NCBI GenBank assembly: GCA_964653095.1
Contig: CAZZEH010000012.1
Location: forward strand, 28,733 to 92,732
Length of the DNA stretch: 64,000 nucleotides
Direction: 5' to 3'
Source: JAMLHH01 sp964653095
GTDB lineage: Bacteria > Bacteroidota > Bacteroidia > Chitinophagales > JADIYW01
In this document: positions 16,984 through 26,370 of the stretch, piece by piece
How the letters are laid out: every line of letters begins with the position of its first letter
How positions within the stretch are numbered: position 1 is the stretch's first letter
Notes under the pieces: model-generated
Database searches by the model: none
Told to the model about the DNA's origin: nothing
What the model saw: only the letters and a program-made list of their open reading frames with translations
Made by a program: the position numbers and the translations under genes

Positions 16984-18408
16984 TTACACCTCAACTCCGT
17001 CTTTTTTGAAATACAACATCTTTTCATATTGTGCCAAAACTGTGGCCACCATGGTATCTCCGGTAATATTGACGACTGTTCTGCACATGTCCAAAATTCT
17101 GTCCACCGGAAAGATAATGGCAATCCAGGCGGGATTTAGACCTACGGACTCAAATACAATAATGAGCATAACCAGACCGGCGCTCGGCACGGCCGCGGTT
17201 CCGATAGAAGCTAAAGTAGTGGTCAGAATAATTGTAATTTGTTGAGCCAAAGTCAGGTCAATCATGTGAAACTGAGCCACGAAAATGACCACTACTGCCT
17301 GATACAGACTGGTGCCGTCCATATTGACCGTTGCACCTATAGGCAGAACAAAACTGCTGATTTTTGAATCCACTTTCAGATTGTTCTCCACACATTCCAA
17401 TGTAACCGGTAAAGTGGCCGCACTCGAACTGGTAGAAAATGCCAGAGAATGAGCCGGACTCAACGCCCTGAAAAAATCGCGGAAAGATATTTTTCGGGTG
17501 ACAAGCTTAATAATAGTGGGATACACTGCAAACAACAGGAAGCCCAATCCGAGCAAAACCGTCAGACTGTAAACTCCAAGCCCTTTAAATATCTCGATTA
17601 CTTTGGCAGGATTGTCGCCGGCAATACTGCTTACTGTCCCTGCAAGCAGAGCAAAAACGAAGTAAGGAGCTGCCCACATGATGACATCTACCATTTTTAA
17701 AAATACAGAATTGAGCGATTGAACTAATTTTACGGCAGGTGCGGCGGTTTCGGCGGGAATGAGTATGAGGCATATTCCAAAAAATACAGCGAAAAAAATT
17801 ACCTGCAATAATAAACTGTTGTGTGATAGCGAATAAAATAAATTTTCGGGTACCATATCTATCAAAGGCTGTAAAGGACCTGAACTGCCTGAAGAAAGTT
17901 TAGCATTACTTTCTATTAATTCTGTCTCTGCGTTAAAGTCCGGCTGTCTGACGATACTTTGTACGACAGACTGGTTTTCAGGCAGACAACTCAGGCAAAT
18001 TCCATCTTTGACAGCGACTCCGTTTTCATTGGCCCAGAGTTCATATTTGATTCTGTTATGAGTTCGGGTCTCGTAATCTGCATAAGTTCCGGGCTGAATT
18101 GTGTTGGCCAAAATCAAACCGGTACATATCGCAAATACAGTTGTGGCGAGATACATAGCCAGAGTTTTCGCACCCAGTCTGCCGAGCGTGGAGGGTGACC
18201 CGATTCCGGCAATCCCGTCAATGACGGAAAACAGAACCAATGGCACTGCGATTAGTTTGAGCAGCCTGATAAAAATAGCTCCAAACGGGTCAATCCAGCG
18301 GAGAGTAAATTCGGAAAGTCCTGCAAAACTGGCGAATACAGCCCAGGATACACCGGCTGTCAGTCCAATGATAATTTTCCAGTGCAGTGCGAATCTCTTT
18401 TTTCTCAA
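16984..18408 (-). CDS. Dicarboxylate/amino acid:cation symporter (SLC1/DAACS family)
   Basis: 474 residues with the glutamate-transporter fold. The hairpin-1 serine-rich loop SLAFSTSSSAATLPVT, NMDGTSLYQ in span 7 (Na+ site), and hairpin-2 TLASIGTAAVPSAGLVM are all seen. It imports glutamate, aspartate or C4-dicarboxylates with Na+ or H+. A long extracytoplasmic loop (about 100-190, with two Cys) is larger than in E. coli GltP. A MITE-like element starts 28 nt upstream of the gene and could carry or disrupt promoter elements. Confidence 0.92.
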   Translation of the reverse strand: MRKKRFALHWKIIIGLTAGVSWAVFASFAGLSEFTLRWIDPFGAIFIRLLKLIAVPLVLFSVIDGIAGIGSPSTLGRLGAKTLAMYLATTVFAICTGLILANTIQPGTYADYETRTHNRIKYELWANENGVAVKDGICLSCLPENQSVVQSIVRQPDFNAETELIESNAKLSSGSSGPLQPLIDMVPENLFYSLSHNSLLLQVIFFAVFFGICLILIPAETAAPAVKLVQSLNSVFLKMVDVIMWAAPYFVFALLAGTVSSIAGDNPAKVIEIFKGLGVYSLTVLLGLGFLLFAVYPTIIKLVTRKISFRDFFRALSPAHSLAFSTSSSAATLPVTLECVENNLKVDSKISSFVLPIGATVNMDGTSLYQAVVVIFVAQFHMIDLTLAQQITIILTTTLASIGTAAVPSAGLVMLIIVFESVGLNPAWIAIIFPVDRILDMCRTVVNITGDTMVATVLAQYEKMLYFKKDGVEV

Positions 18409-18435
18409 GTGCGGATGTTTTGTATTTAAGGTATA

Positions 18436-18527
18436 ATCTCGTTTAGTTAAGGATTTTTAGAAAATGAGATGCCTTCAGTTCGACAGGCTCACTGACCGCA
18501 GTATGACATTTTGTTAACTAACGATAT
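18436..18527 (-). mobile_element. MITE-like element, short copy
   Basis: A 92-bp element bounded by imperfect inverted ends (ATCTCGTTTAGTTAA at left, TTAACTAACGATAT at right). The interior (cagttcgacaggctcactga) is the reverse complement of the copies at 20216-20370 and 42212-42361. It ends 4 nt from the APC permease stop codon. Confidence 0.65.
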
Positions 18528-18531
18528 TGAT

Positions 18532-20175
18532 TTAAGATAGTTTATTTCTTCTTAAAAGCCGGATGAGATGATAGAATATGTGAGCCGTTCCAAAAATTAA
18601 TGAAAAATAGTACAGGACAAAATCTTTTGAATCTATAGAATGATGAATGACGGCCACCAATATGAGCAGAAGACTTGTAATAATCATCGACCAGCTCAGA
18701 ATGGGGTTGTACTCAAATATTTTTTCCGTATTCAGATTACTGTGTTTTAATCCGTAAAAATAATAGATGTCAAGCCCTATTAATAACCAGAGAATCAGTC
18801 GAATCCAAGTATCTAACGGTAAAGAGACCATCATCAGCATACACACGGCAATTCCCATAATCGGAATAAACGGCACCATGGGTACTTTGAATCCTCTCGG
18901 AGCGTCCGGCAGCTTCTTTCGCATGACGATGATACCAAAACAAACTAATACAAAAGCAAATAAAGTACCTATGCTGGTCATTTCTCCGACAATTTGTCCC
19001 GGTACTACTGCGGCTATCAGACTTACAAATACCGCAAAAAGTACAGAAGCATTTATAGGGGTATGGAATTTAGGGTGTACTTTAGAAAATTTTCTTGGTA
19101 CTAAGCCGTCATGACTCATAGAATAAAACACTCTCGATTGCCCCATAAGCAGGACTAAAATGACAGACATATAACCTGCTAATATTGCGACAATTATACC
19201 CTGCTCTAACCAACCGAAGGGGGTGTGCGAAATAGCTACTGCTACAGGTGCGAGCGCTTCCGCCTGGTTTTGAAATTCAGTATAATGCGCCAGTCCTGTC
19301 ATGACATGAGCGAAGAGTACATAAAGAATCGTACAGATTACAAGAGACCCCAAAATTCCGATGGGCATATCCCTTTTTGGGTTTTTGGTTTCCTGCGCAG
19401 CAGTACTGATGGCATCAAAACCTATGTATGCAAAAAACATGATTCCTGCGGCACGCATAATTCCCGATACTCCAAAGCTTCCCCAAACACCAGTGTTTTC
19501 AATAAAATAGGGGGTGTGATTTTCGGGTTTAATATATTTCCAACCTAAGATAATGAAGGCAAATACCACAGAAAGTTTGAGTATAACAATGACAGTAGTG
19601 AAAAATGCAGACTCTTTAATTCCTTTTATAATGATAATTGAAAGAAGCAGTACAATGAATACAGCGGGTAGATTGAATACACCCTGTACTATGCCTCCAT
19701 CCGCTAATTTGATTGTTTCAAAAGGCGATATAGTCAGTTCCGGCGGAAGAGCGACACCTATATTTTTCAAAAACTTGATGAGATACTGACTCCAGCTGAT
19801 AGACACGGTAGCTGCTCCGACTGCATATTCGAGTATTAAATCCCAGCCGATAATCCAGGCGATAAATTCCCCCATGGTCGCATAAGAATACGTATATGCA
19901 CTCCCGGCTACGGGTATCATGGAAGCAAACTCGGCATAACAAAGCCCGGCAAAAGCACAACCAACCGCTGCAATTACAAATGAAATGGTGACAGAAGGTC
20001 CCGCAAGTCCGCCGGCAGCAATTCCGGTAATGGAAAATAATCCGGCACCGACAATAACCCCAATCCCCAAAATGATAAGGTCTGTAGCAGATAACGTTCT
20101 TTTTAACTGTGGTCCTTCTTCCGAGGAGGATAGGATATCTTTTAACGGTTTGATTTTAAATAGGTTGCTCGACAT
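18532..20175 (-). CDS. APC-family amino acid permease (CAT type)
   Basis: 547 residues with about 12-14 membrane spans. The first-span motif GVIVGAGLFSITGIAAGGLAGP and the IGFDAISTAAQETKNPKRDMPIGI loop are diagnostic of the cationic amino-acid transporter branch of the APC superfamily. It imports amino acids across the inner membrane; the specific substrate cannot be read. The gene is monocistronic and flanked on both sides by MITE-like elements in opposite orientation (18436-18527 and 20216-20370). Confidence 0.92.
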   Translation of the reverse strand: MSSNLFKIKPLKDILSSSEEGPQLKRTLSATDLIILGIGVIVGAGLFSITGIAAGGLAGPSVTISFVIAAVGCAFAGLCYAEFASMIPVAGSAYTYSYATMGEFIAWIIGWDLILEYAVGAATVSISWSQYLIKFLKNIGVALPPELTISPFETIKLADGGIVQGVFNLPAVFIVLLLSIIIIKGIKESAFFTTVIVILKLSVVFAFIILGWKYIKPENHTPYFIENTGVWGSFGVSGIMRAAGIMFFAYIGFDAISTAAQETKNPKRDMPIGILGSLVICTILYVLFAHVMTGLAHYTEFQNQAEALAPVAVAISHTPFGWLEQGIIVAILAGYMSVILVLLMGQSRVFYSMSHDGLVPRKFSKVHPKFHTPINASVLFAVFVSLIAAVVPGQIVGEMTSIGTLFAFVLVCFGIIVMRKKLPDAPRGFKVPMVPFIPIMGIAVCMLMMVSLPLDTWIRLILWLLIGLDIYYFYGLKHSNLNTEKIFEYNPILSWSMIITSLLLILVAVIHHSIDSKDFVLYYFSLIFGTAHIFYHLIRLLRRNKLS

Positions 20176-20215
20176 AAATTACAAATACCTGAAAGTTGTT
20201 AAGACGCTAAAATCA

Positions 20216-20370
20216 ATATCGTTCGTTAACAAAAAAGATTGAGCTACTGTCATCCGCCAAGGCTGATCTAAAAATAATCCATTTTGCGAGGCAGAAGCTC
20301 CGCTGCGATCAGTGAGTTTTCCGAACTGTAAGCATCTCATTTCTTATGAAAGGATTTAATTAAACAACAT
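20216..20370 (+). mobile_element. MITE-like element, long divergent copy
   Basis: A 155-bp element. Its ends ATATCGTTCGTTAA and TTAATTAAACAACAT are degenerate inverted repeats of the family termini. The interior shares the GCTGCGATCAGTGAG...AAGCATCTCATTT core with the copy at 42212-42361. It lies 41 nt upstream of the APC permease start. The rest of the 293-nt gap up to aroQ holds only AT-rich promoter sequence. Confidence 0.6.
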
Positions 20371-20428
20371 TGGCGCTTAAATTATTAATTTAATTCAAAT
20401 TTGAAGCGTGATTTCGTTATTTTTTTAA

Positions 20429-20461
20429 TTTGAATAGTTTAAATTTTTAGCTTTACCTTTA
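20429..20461 (+). promoter_or_regulatory. Candidate promoter for aroQ
   Basis: TTTG (20429-20432), 21 nt, then TACCTTTA (20454-20461; one mismatch to TAnnTTTG). The box ends 7 nt before the ATG, implying a leaderless or near-leaderless mRNA. Confidence 0.45.
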
Positions 20462-20468
20462 TTATGTC

Positions 20469-20888
20469 ATGAAGAAACTTCTCATTATAAACGGTCCTAA
20501 TTTAAATCTGATCGGGAAACGCGAACCCGATATATATGGAAAAACTTCTTTTGAAGATTATTTAGATGAGCTAAAAGAGAGATATAAAGGACAGATCGAG
20601 TTATCCTATTTTCAGTCGAATCATGAAGGTGAGATTATTGATAAACTTCATCACTCAGGTTTTGATGCAGATGGGATTATTTTAAATGCAGGAGCTTTTA
20701 CGCACACCTCCGTAGCCATTTCAGATGCGATAAAAGCCATCTCTGCTCCGGTCATTGAGGTGCATATCTCCAATACTTTTCAGAGAGAAGAATTTAGACA
20801 TCATTCTTTTTTGTCTCCGACTGTGAAAGGTGTAATCGTAGGATTTGGACTGGACTCCTACAGACTGGCAGTGGAATCTTTTCTTTAA
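20469..20888 (+). CDS. aroQ: Type II 3-dehydroquinate dehydratase
   Basis: 139 residues, normal for the dodecameric type II enzyme. It dehydrates 3-dehydroquinate to 3-dehydroshikimate. Visible motifs: LIINGPNLNLIGKREPDIYG with catalytic Tyr in IYG, YFQSNHEGEIIDKLH, LNAGAFTHTSVAISDAI, and PVIEVHISN with the catalytic His. It is followed 105 nt later by the DUF1573 gene, which has its own promoter box, so it is probably monocistronic. Together with aroK it gives two shikimate-pathway steps in the window. Confidence 0.95.
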   Translation: MKKLLIINGPNLNLIGKREPDIYGKTSFEDYLDELKERYKGQIELSYFQSNHEGEIIDKLHHSGFDADGIILNAGAFTHTSVAISDAIKAISAPVIEVHISNTFQREEFRHHSFLSPTVKGVIVGFGLDSYRLAVESFL

Positions 20889-20956
20889 TCGGTCGGACTG
20901 CCTGAACGGTAGAATTAAAAAAAATGTTAAGCACATTATAATCCAAATGATTGGCA

Positions 20957-20964
20957 TACTTTTG
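20957..20964 (+). promoter_or_regulatory. -7 box for the DUF1573 gene
   Basis: TACTTTTG is an exact TAnnTTTG match. It lies 29 nt before the ATG at 20994 and only 2 nt before the alternative ATG at 20967, which favours the downstream start. Confidence 0.55.
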
Positions 20965-20993
20965 TATTGAATATTGAAAAACCAAGAATAGCT

Positions 20994-21416
20994 ATGAGAA
21001 CAATTTTTACTTTTCTTTCTGTATTATTTTTATCCCTTTCTGTTTCGGCTCAAACCGAATTGAATTTGGATTCTAAAATCAGTTTCTCTGCCGAGGAATA
21101 CGATTTTGGTGAAAAGCCTGTAGGTACTCCGATATCCCATAAGTTTGAGTTTACCAATATTGGAAATAAGCCTTTGGTACTGGCCTCTGTCAAAGCTTCA
21201 TGCGGATGTACCTCTCCTTCCTGGAGTAAAGAACCTGTAATGCCCGGACAGAAAGGTATGGTGGAAGCTCAGTATAATATGGCGAGAGAGGGCAAGTTCA
21301 GAAAATCAGTCACTGTAAAAACCGGAGACGGAGAAACCATTACTTTGTACATTTCCGGAGAAGCCATACACAAGAAAAGCGTAGAGGAAGCCAAACCCTC
21401 TTTCTTCGGGAGATAA
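20994..21416 (+). CDS. DUF1573 exported Ig-like protein
   Basis: 140 residues from the ATG at 20994, which gives a clean signal peptide (MRTIFTFLSVLFLSLSVSAQ). Residues about 33-125 are a DUF1573 domain, an Ig-like HYDIN/ASH-type fold: YDFGEKPVGTPISHKFEFTNIGNKPLVL, then SVKASCGCTSPSWSKEPVMPGQKG with the conserved CGC. The role of the family is unknown; it is common in Bacteroidota envelopes. The gene ends in an intrinsic terminator and is probably transcribed alone. Confidence 0.88.
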   Translation: MRTIFTFLSVLFLSLSVSAQTELNLDSKISFSAEEYDFGEKPVGTPISHKFEFTNIGNKPLVLASVKASCGCTSPSWSKEPVMPGQKGMVEAQYNMAREGKFRKSVTVKTGDGETITLYISGEAIHKKSVEEAKPSFFGR

Positions 21417-21437
21417 ATTAAAATAAATATTTAGATT

Positions 21438-21469
21438 AAACTCCATGTAATATAAGCATGGAGTTTTTT
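21438..21469 (+). terminator. Intrinsic terminator after the DUF1573 gene
   Basis: Perfect 10-bp stem AAACTCCATG (21438-21447) / CATGGAGTTT (21457-21466), 9-nt loop, then a T run. Confidence 0.85.
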
Positions 21470-21476
21470 ATTTTTG
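21469..21476 (+). promoter_or_regulatory. -7 box for the aminotransferase gene
   Basis: TATTTTTG is an exact TAnnTTTG match built from the T-tail of the preceding terminator. It ends 9 nt before the ATG at 21486, so terminator and promoter are fused and the mRNA would have almost no leader. Confidence 0.5.
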
Positions 21477-21485
21477 TACCACATT

Positions 21486-22712
21486 ATGCCACAAGTATCA
21501 AAAAAAGGCAAGTCAATGCCTTCTTCACCCATCAGGAAACTGACCCCTTATGCAGAAGTTGCAAAGAAGAAGGGAGTCCATATCTACCATTTGAATATTG
21601 GTCAGCCGGACATTGCCACTCCGGATGAGTTTTGGAGCAAATTGAAACAGATAGATTTAAATATACTGGCGTACAGCCCTTCCAGCGGTTATGATTCGCT
21701 GCGGGATAAATATGCCCGATATTTTTCAGAGAAATGCGGTCTGACACACATCACAGCCGAAGATGTACTGATTTCTACCGGAGCTTCTGAAGCATTATTT
21801 TTTACTATCCTTTCGTTGTTTGATGAAGGAGATGAACTAATTATTCAGGAACCTCTTTACGCGAACTATATTGGGTATTCCAAAAGCGGGAACGTCAGGA
21901 TAAAAGCTGTCTCCACGTCATTTGAAGAAGGATTTTCACTGCCGTCCATTGATGAATTTGAAAAAAGTATTACGGATAAAACAAAAGCAATTTTAATCTG
22001 CAATCCCAGTAATCCGACCGGGTACAATTATTCTTTGGATGAACTGGAAAGATTGCGGGATATTGCTTTAAAGCACGACTTGTTTATCATCAGCGATGAG
22101 GTATATCGGGTTTTTAATTATTCCGAGGAAGATCATATCAGTATGCTGTCCTTTCCCGAATTGGAGCAGCATGTGATATTGATAGATTCATTATCAAAGA
22201 AATACAGTGCGTGCGGTGCGAGAATAGGAGCAGTCGTGACTAAAAACAAAGAAGTTTTGGAAACGGTACTGAAATTTGCTCAGCAGAGATTAAGCCCGCC
22301 AACAATCGAACAACTTGGTGCAGAAGCATTATTTGATGTGGATGACCAGTATTTTACAGATGTCAGAGAGGAGTATATTAAAAGAAGAGATGTATTAGTC
22401 CGTGGGCTGAATGCGATTGAAGGCGTACGCTGCCATACTCCGATGGGAGCATTTTACTGCATGGTGCAATTGCCACTGATGGATTCCGAACACTTCTGCA
22501 GATGGATTTTAGAAGATTTCAGCTACGATAACTCTACTGTCATGATGGCTCCCGGATGTGGATTTTATTCGACAGAAGGATCGGGCAGGGACGAAGTGAG
22601 AATGGCTTATGTGCTGGAGCGCGAGGATTTAAAAAAAGCTGTAAAATGCCTGGAAGAGGCTTTAAAAACATACCAATCACTCTTCCCTGAACTCTGTAAA
22701 CCTGGTGTTTAA
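21486..22712 (+). CDS. PLP-dependent class I/II aminotransferase (aspartate aminotransferase-like)
   Basis: 408 residues from ATG 21486 (MPQVSKKGKSMPSSPIRKL). An upstream TTG at 21474 overlaps the promoter box and is rejected. Fold-type I motifs: STGASEALFFTIL (PLP phosphate), ICNPSNPTGYNY, FIISDEVYRVF (Asp204, Tyr207), SLSKKYSACGARIG with Schiff-base Lys238 and Arg246, and a C-terminal DEVRMAYV with the carboxylate-binding Arg. It transfers amino groups between an amino acid and a 2-oxo acid; the substrate is not determined. It is probably monocistronic, and a repeat-rich gap follows. Confidence 0.9.
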   Translation: MPQVSKKGKSMPSSPIRKLTPYAEVAKKKGVHIYHLNIGQPDIATPDEFWSKLKQIDLNILAYSPSSGYDSLRDKYARYFSEKCGLTHITAEDVLISTGASEALFFTILSLFDEGDELIIQEPLYANYIGYSKSGNVRIKAVSTSFEEGFSLPSIDEFEKSITDKTKAILICNPSNPTGYNYSLDELERLRDIALKHDLFIISDEVYRVFNYSEEDHISMLSFPELEQHVILIDSLSKKYSACGARIGAVVTKNKEVLETVLKFAQQRLSPPTIEQLGAEALFDVDDQYFTDVREEYIKRRDVLVRGLNAIEGVRCHTPMGAFYCMVQLPLMDSEHFCRWILEDFSYDNSTVMMAPGCGFYSTEGSGRDEVRMAYVLEREDLKKAVKCLEEALKTYQSLFPELCKPGV

Positions 22713-22736
22713 ATTGTATGTTCTCAGAGAGATTCT

Positions 22737-23155
22737 TTCAGAATGGCAATTTACCAGAGTGTCACTCTGCTAAGAGTCTCAATAGCAGGATGGTTTGAGA
22801 CCCTTCCACCAAAAGCAGACACAGTACAGGGTGACTTTGTTGGTAGTTGAGGGCGTGGTATATTGCATAGGATGTGGTGGCTGAGCGGAGACGAAGCCAC
22901 ATATTAGAAAAGTCACTTCGAGTTGCTCCGCCTTCGGGAGCATTTCGAGTATCCTCAATGTCCCCCTCAGGCATCACATCGACGACGGACGAGGTTCAGA
23001 ATGGCGATTTTCCATCATGTCATTCTGCTAAGAATCTCACACCGACCACGCGGTGGCTGAGGAGCGATAGCGTACTCGAAGCCACATATTAAAAAAATCA
23101 CTTCGAGTTGCTCCGCCTTCGAGAGTGCTTCGAGTAACCTCAGCCACCTCCTCAG
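22737..23155. repeat. Imperfect tandem duplication of an intergenic palindromic repeat
   Basis: Two diverged copies, about 22737-22970 and 22997-23155, share a block with TCTGCTAAGA and TCTCA, then a GTGGCTGAG...CGAAGCCACATATTA palindrome, then a CACTTCGAGTTGCTCCGCCT block, ending in CCTCAG. The whole gap 22713-23237 between convergent genes is made of this and contains no plausible gene. Fragments recur at 2526-2550 and weakly near 59.07-59.13 kb. Confidence 0.7.
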
Positions 23156-23237
23156 GCCTCGCATCGCCGCCGCCCTCAGTGACCGCGTCTTCCATCAGAG
23201 GCGGATAGATACTATCCCAAAAGTGCGTAAAACCATT

Positions 23238-24263
23238 TTATTGAACCAATTTTTTATACTGTAACGCTCTTTTTTCTATCAAATTCCAGGACAAAAATGC
23301 AAGTGAGAGTATAATCAGATAACTGAAAATAAATAATTGTGTTTGCGGTAAAAAGACAAAGTACAGGATACATTGCTGAATAAAAATACCGTAGATATAT
23401 ATACCGTAGGATAAATCTCCGGTCAGTTTAGGTATTTTCTGAAGGTACTTATTGCTTGATATCCCTACTAAAATTACTAAGACAGACATAGTGATTGGGG
23501 CAAAGAAGGTATAGTTCCCGGAAGTAATCGCCCATACCGATATGAGTAACAGTAAAAGTTTTATCCAGGCATAATTTATTTTTTTCAGATCAAAATAAGT
23601 CAGCATGCTGCCGGCAAAAAAGTAAGATGCGAGACGATAAAAATCTTTGCTTTTAAACTCTATACTCCTGAAAAAATCCTCAAACAGCCAAGGGTTTACC
23701 GTATAGATATAGTACGAACCGATAAATAATGTAGCTATGATTAAGTATTTCGCTTTCATTTTTCGAATGGGAAAAATCAGCAGAAGCGCCAAGTACATGG
23801 TAAATTCATACTTAAGTGTCCACAGGCTGCCGTTGATGCCGAGAGGAATCGGGTTGTCTGTAAAAATACCGTTTACGGTGGCCTGATAACGATATAAAGA
23901 CAAATTATTGATAAAGTACTTCCAGTATTGCCCTTCATGCAGCACACTTGGTTTCGAACCGGTATAGAATAACGGGAGCAGACACATCGTAAATACCAAC
24001 ATCGTAAAGAGGGCAGGAAATATTCTCAGACATCTTTTCCAAAAATAATTGAGAGCAGTAGGGCTGTATATCATACTGTAAAAAACCAGATAGCCGCTTA
24101 TAGAAAAGAAAGCATTAACACTCAAAGCCCCAAAGTCAATTTGTCTGTGACTCCATTCATACAATACTTCCGGTGTCAGAGTGGTAGGAAATGAATGAGA
24201 AAAAACGACCAGACTTGAAAAAAGAAGTCTTAGAAAATCAAAGTTATTTTGTCTGTCCAGCAA
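23238..24263 (-). CDS. Acyltransferase family 3 (OafA/YrhL-like) membrane protein
   Basis: 341 residues with about ten membrane spans and no soluble extension. NFDFLRLLFSSLVVFSHSFP carries the N-terminal R and catalytic-type His of the family; then FFSISGYLVFYSM, YFWKRCLRIFPALF and PLGINGSLWTLKYEFTMYL follow. It probably O-acetylates a surface polysaccharide. It is shorter than the acyltransferase at 12.3 kb and lacks its repeat insertion. It lies 35 nt downstream of the YyaL-type gene and is possibly co-transcribed with it. Confidence 0.88.
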   Translation of the reverse strand: MLDRQNNFDFLRLLFSSLVVFSHSFPTTLTPEVLYEWSHRQIDFGALSVNAFFSISGYLVFYSMIYSPTALNYFWKRCLRIFPALFTMLVFTMCLLPLFYTGSKPSVLHEGQYWKYFINNLSLYRYQATVNGIFTDNPIPLGINGSLWTLKYEFTMYLALLLIFPIRKMKAKYLIIATLFIGSYYIYTVNPWLFEDFFRSIEFKSKDFYRLASYFFAGSMLTYFDLKKINYAWIKLLLLLISVWAITSGNYTFFAPITMSVLVILVGISSNKYLQKIPKLTGDLSYGIYIYGIFIQQCILYFVFLPQTQLFIFSYLIILSLAFLSWNLIEKRALQYKKLVQ

Positions 24264-24298
24264 AACCTGTGTAAATCAGGCAGAAAATTACAAATACT

Positions 24299-26305
24299 TT
24301 ATAAATTAACTACTTCTTTTAAAACATCTTCTAATTTAGTTACCGGTGCAGAACAGACCTGATTCCTGCACACATAGAAATTTGGAGTAGTTTTGTTTTC
24401 CATTAAAGGTATCTGACTTTCTTCCGGATTGCTCCCTATGGGCAAAACCTGCGGTAAATAATGCTCTTCAAATAAATGAAGCATTTTTTGACTGGCCTTT
24501 TCTCCGGTAAAAACTACTTCGTATAACGGATAAACATACTCCCAGAGCGCAATCGCCCATTCAGAATAAAAAGGGCCGTTTTTGACTGTTTCATCCAGCA
24601 TGAGCTGAAACATCCGTGTACCCTGTTCCCGAAGCTCCGGCAAGTCGTAATACAGACCTGTTTGCAGCAAACATCGGGCGAAGATTGAATTAGAAGAAGA
24701 TATGACATTGTCACTCAACTCTTTCGGACGATGTACCAGTTGCTCGGCATAATCGGCATTTAGAAAGAACAAATTGCTTTCCGGGTCGGAAAAATACTCT
24801 AACACTTCATATATCCAGATTTTGGCCTGCAAAAGATATTTTTCCTGAAAGGTAGCCTGGTATAAATGTATGTAAGCCTGAATCGCAGGTGCATAATCTG
24901 ACAGGTAAGCTTCCTGATATGCTTCACCTTTATTGTAAGTATGCCAGAGCCTGTTGCCGTGTATGAGTTTTTTTTCAAAAAAAGTTGTAATATCTTCTGC
25001 AGCTTTTAGAAATTTTTCATCTCCTGTTGCCCAAAAGGAATGCACTAATCCACTGATGAGCAAAGCATTCCATCCGGTAATTCTTTTATCGTCCACATTG
25101 GGTCTGATTTTCTCTGCTCTTTTTTGACGCAGAGTTTCTTTAGATTTTTTTAAAAGCAATTGAGTTTCCGTCAGGTTAAGATCGTTTTCTTCGCAATATA
25201 TTTTCAATGACCTGTCACAGTGGAGGTGATTTTGATTGTTTTGCCAATTTCCAATTTTAGTGCATTGGTAATAGTCGGCAAAAACAGGCAAGTCTTCTCC
25301 CAAAGCATCTTCTAATTCTTCCCACGTCCAGAGGTAGTATTTTCCTTCTTCACCCTCGCTGTCTGCATCCAATGCGGAAAAATAACCGCCGTCATCTGCT
25401 TTCATCTCGTTTTGAAGCCAAAAGAAAACAGATTCCAAAATTTCTTTAAACAGTGAAGTTTTATAATACCGGTATGCTTGTGCATAAACAGAGAGTAATT
25501 GAGCATTGTCATACAGCATCTTTTCAAAGTGAGGAATGTGCCATCTATCATCTACAGAATATCTGAAAAAGCCTCCCGATACCGCATCGTGAATACCACC
25601 GAGAGCAATTTTTTTGAGTGAATTAAAAACGAAATCTTTTACATCGTCTTGTTTTGAACTGTATGCATATCGGAGAAGAAAATCAAAGTTATTGGGCATG
25701 ATAAATTTTGGAGCACCTTTTCTACCACCACAAATGGGGTCAATATCGACTTTCCAATTCGACCACAACTGATTCAGAAGAGAAGCTTCCGGTTTTGTTT
25801 CTGATTTTAATTGCGGCAAATAATTTATCTCTTTAAGACCATGTAAAATGTTGTATGCCTGTTCTTCCAGCTTTTCTAAATCGTTGTAAAAAAGTTCTGT
25901 AAAATAGTTTAATACCCGCATCCAGTTTTGTTTTGAAAAGTATGTGCCTGCATAGACAATGCGCCCGTCGGGCAGAACAATGGCATTGAGAGGCCAGCCG
26001 GCATGTCCGGTAATGAGGGTAGCCGCCTGAATGTATATGTGGTCGATATCCGGTCGCTCTTCTCTGTCCACTTTTATACTGATAAAATTTTCGTTCATCA
26101 GCTTGGCCACTTCTTCATCTTCGAAAGATTCTTTCTCCATCACATGACACCAGTGACAGGAGGAATAGCCGATACTGACAATCATAAGTTTGTGTTCTTC
26201 CTTAGCTTTTTTTAAAGCTTCGTCACCCCAAGGATACCAGTACACCGGATTTTGAGCATGTTGTAATAAGTACGGGGAGCGGGAATTTTTAAGTTTGTTG
26301 GACAT
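24299..26305 (-). CDS. YyaL/SSP411-type thioredoxin-domain protein
   Basis: 668 residues from ATG 26305 (MSNKLKNSRSPYLLQHA), the conserved family start; an ATG nine codons upstream is unlikely. Residues about 5-160 are a thioredoxin-like domain with active-site CHWC (C50-C53) in GYSSCHWCHVMEKESF and KVDREERPDID. The remainder is an (alpha/alpha)6 barrel like N-acylglucosamine epimerases, with DDRWHIPHFEKMLYDNAQLL and KADDGGYFSALDADSEGEEG. The family is widespread (human SPATA20), with no established activity. A downstream acyltransferase follows closely. Confidence 0.92.
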   Translation of the reverse strand: MSNKLKNSRSPYLLQHAQNPVYWYPWGDEALKKAKEEHKLMIVSIGYSSCHWCHVMEKESFEDEEVAKLMNENFISIKVDREERPDIDHIYIQAATLITGHAGWPLNAIVLPDGRIVYAGTYFSKQNWMRVLNYFTELFYNDLEKLEEQAYNILHGLKEINYLPQLKSETKPEASLLNQLWSNWKVDIDPICGGRKGAPKFIMPNNFDFLLRYAYSSKQDDVKDFVFNSLKKIALGGIHDAVSGGFFRYSVDDRWHIPHFEKMLYDNAQLLSVYAQAYRYYKTSLFKEILESVFFWLQNEMKADDGGYFSALDADSEGEEGKYYLWTWEELEDALGEDLPVFADYYQCTKIGNWQNNQNHLHCDRSLKIYCEENDLNLTETQLLLKKSKETLRQKRAEKIRPNVDDKRITGWNALLISGLVHSFWATGDEKFLKAAEDITTFFEKKLIHGNRLWHTYNKGEAYQEAYLSDYAPAIQAYIHLYQATFQEKYLLQAKIWIYEVLEYFSDPESNLFFLNADYAEQLVHRPKELSDNVISSSNSIFARCLLQTGLYYDLPELREQGTRMFQLMLDETVKNGPFYSEWAIALWEYVYPLYEVVFTGEKASQKMLHLFEEHYLPQVLPIGSNPEESQIPLMENKTTPNFYVCRNQVCSAPVTKLEDVLKEVVNL

Positions 26306-26370
26306 GATATCGGAATTGTATAAGAAATACAAAGCGGATGTAGATTTTGTTTTCAGATATTAACTAAAAA

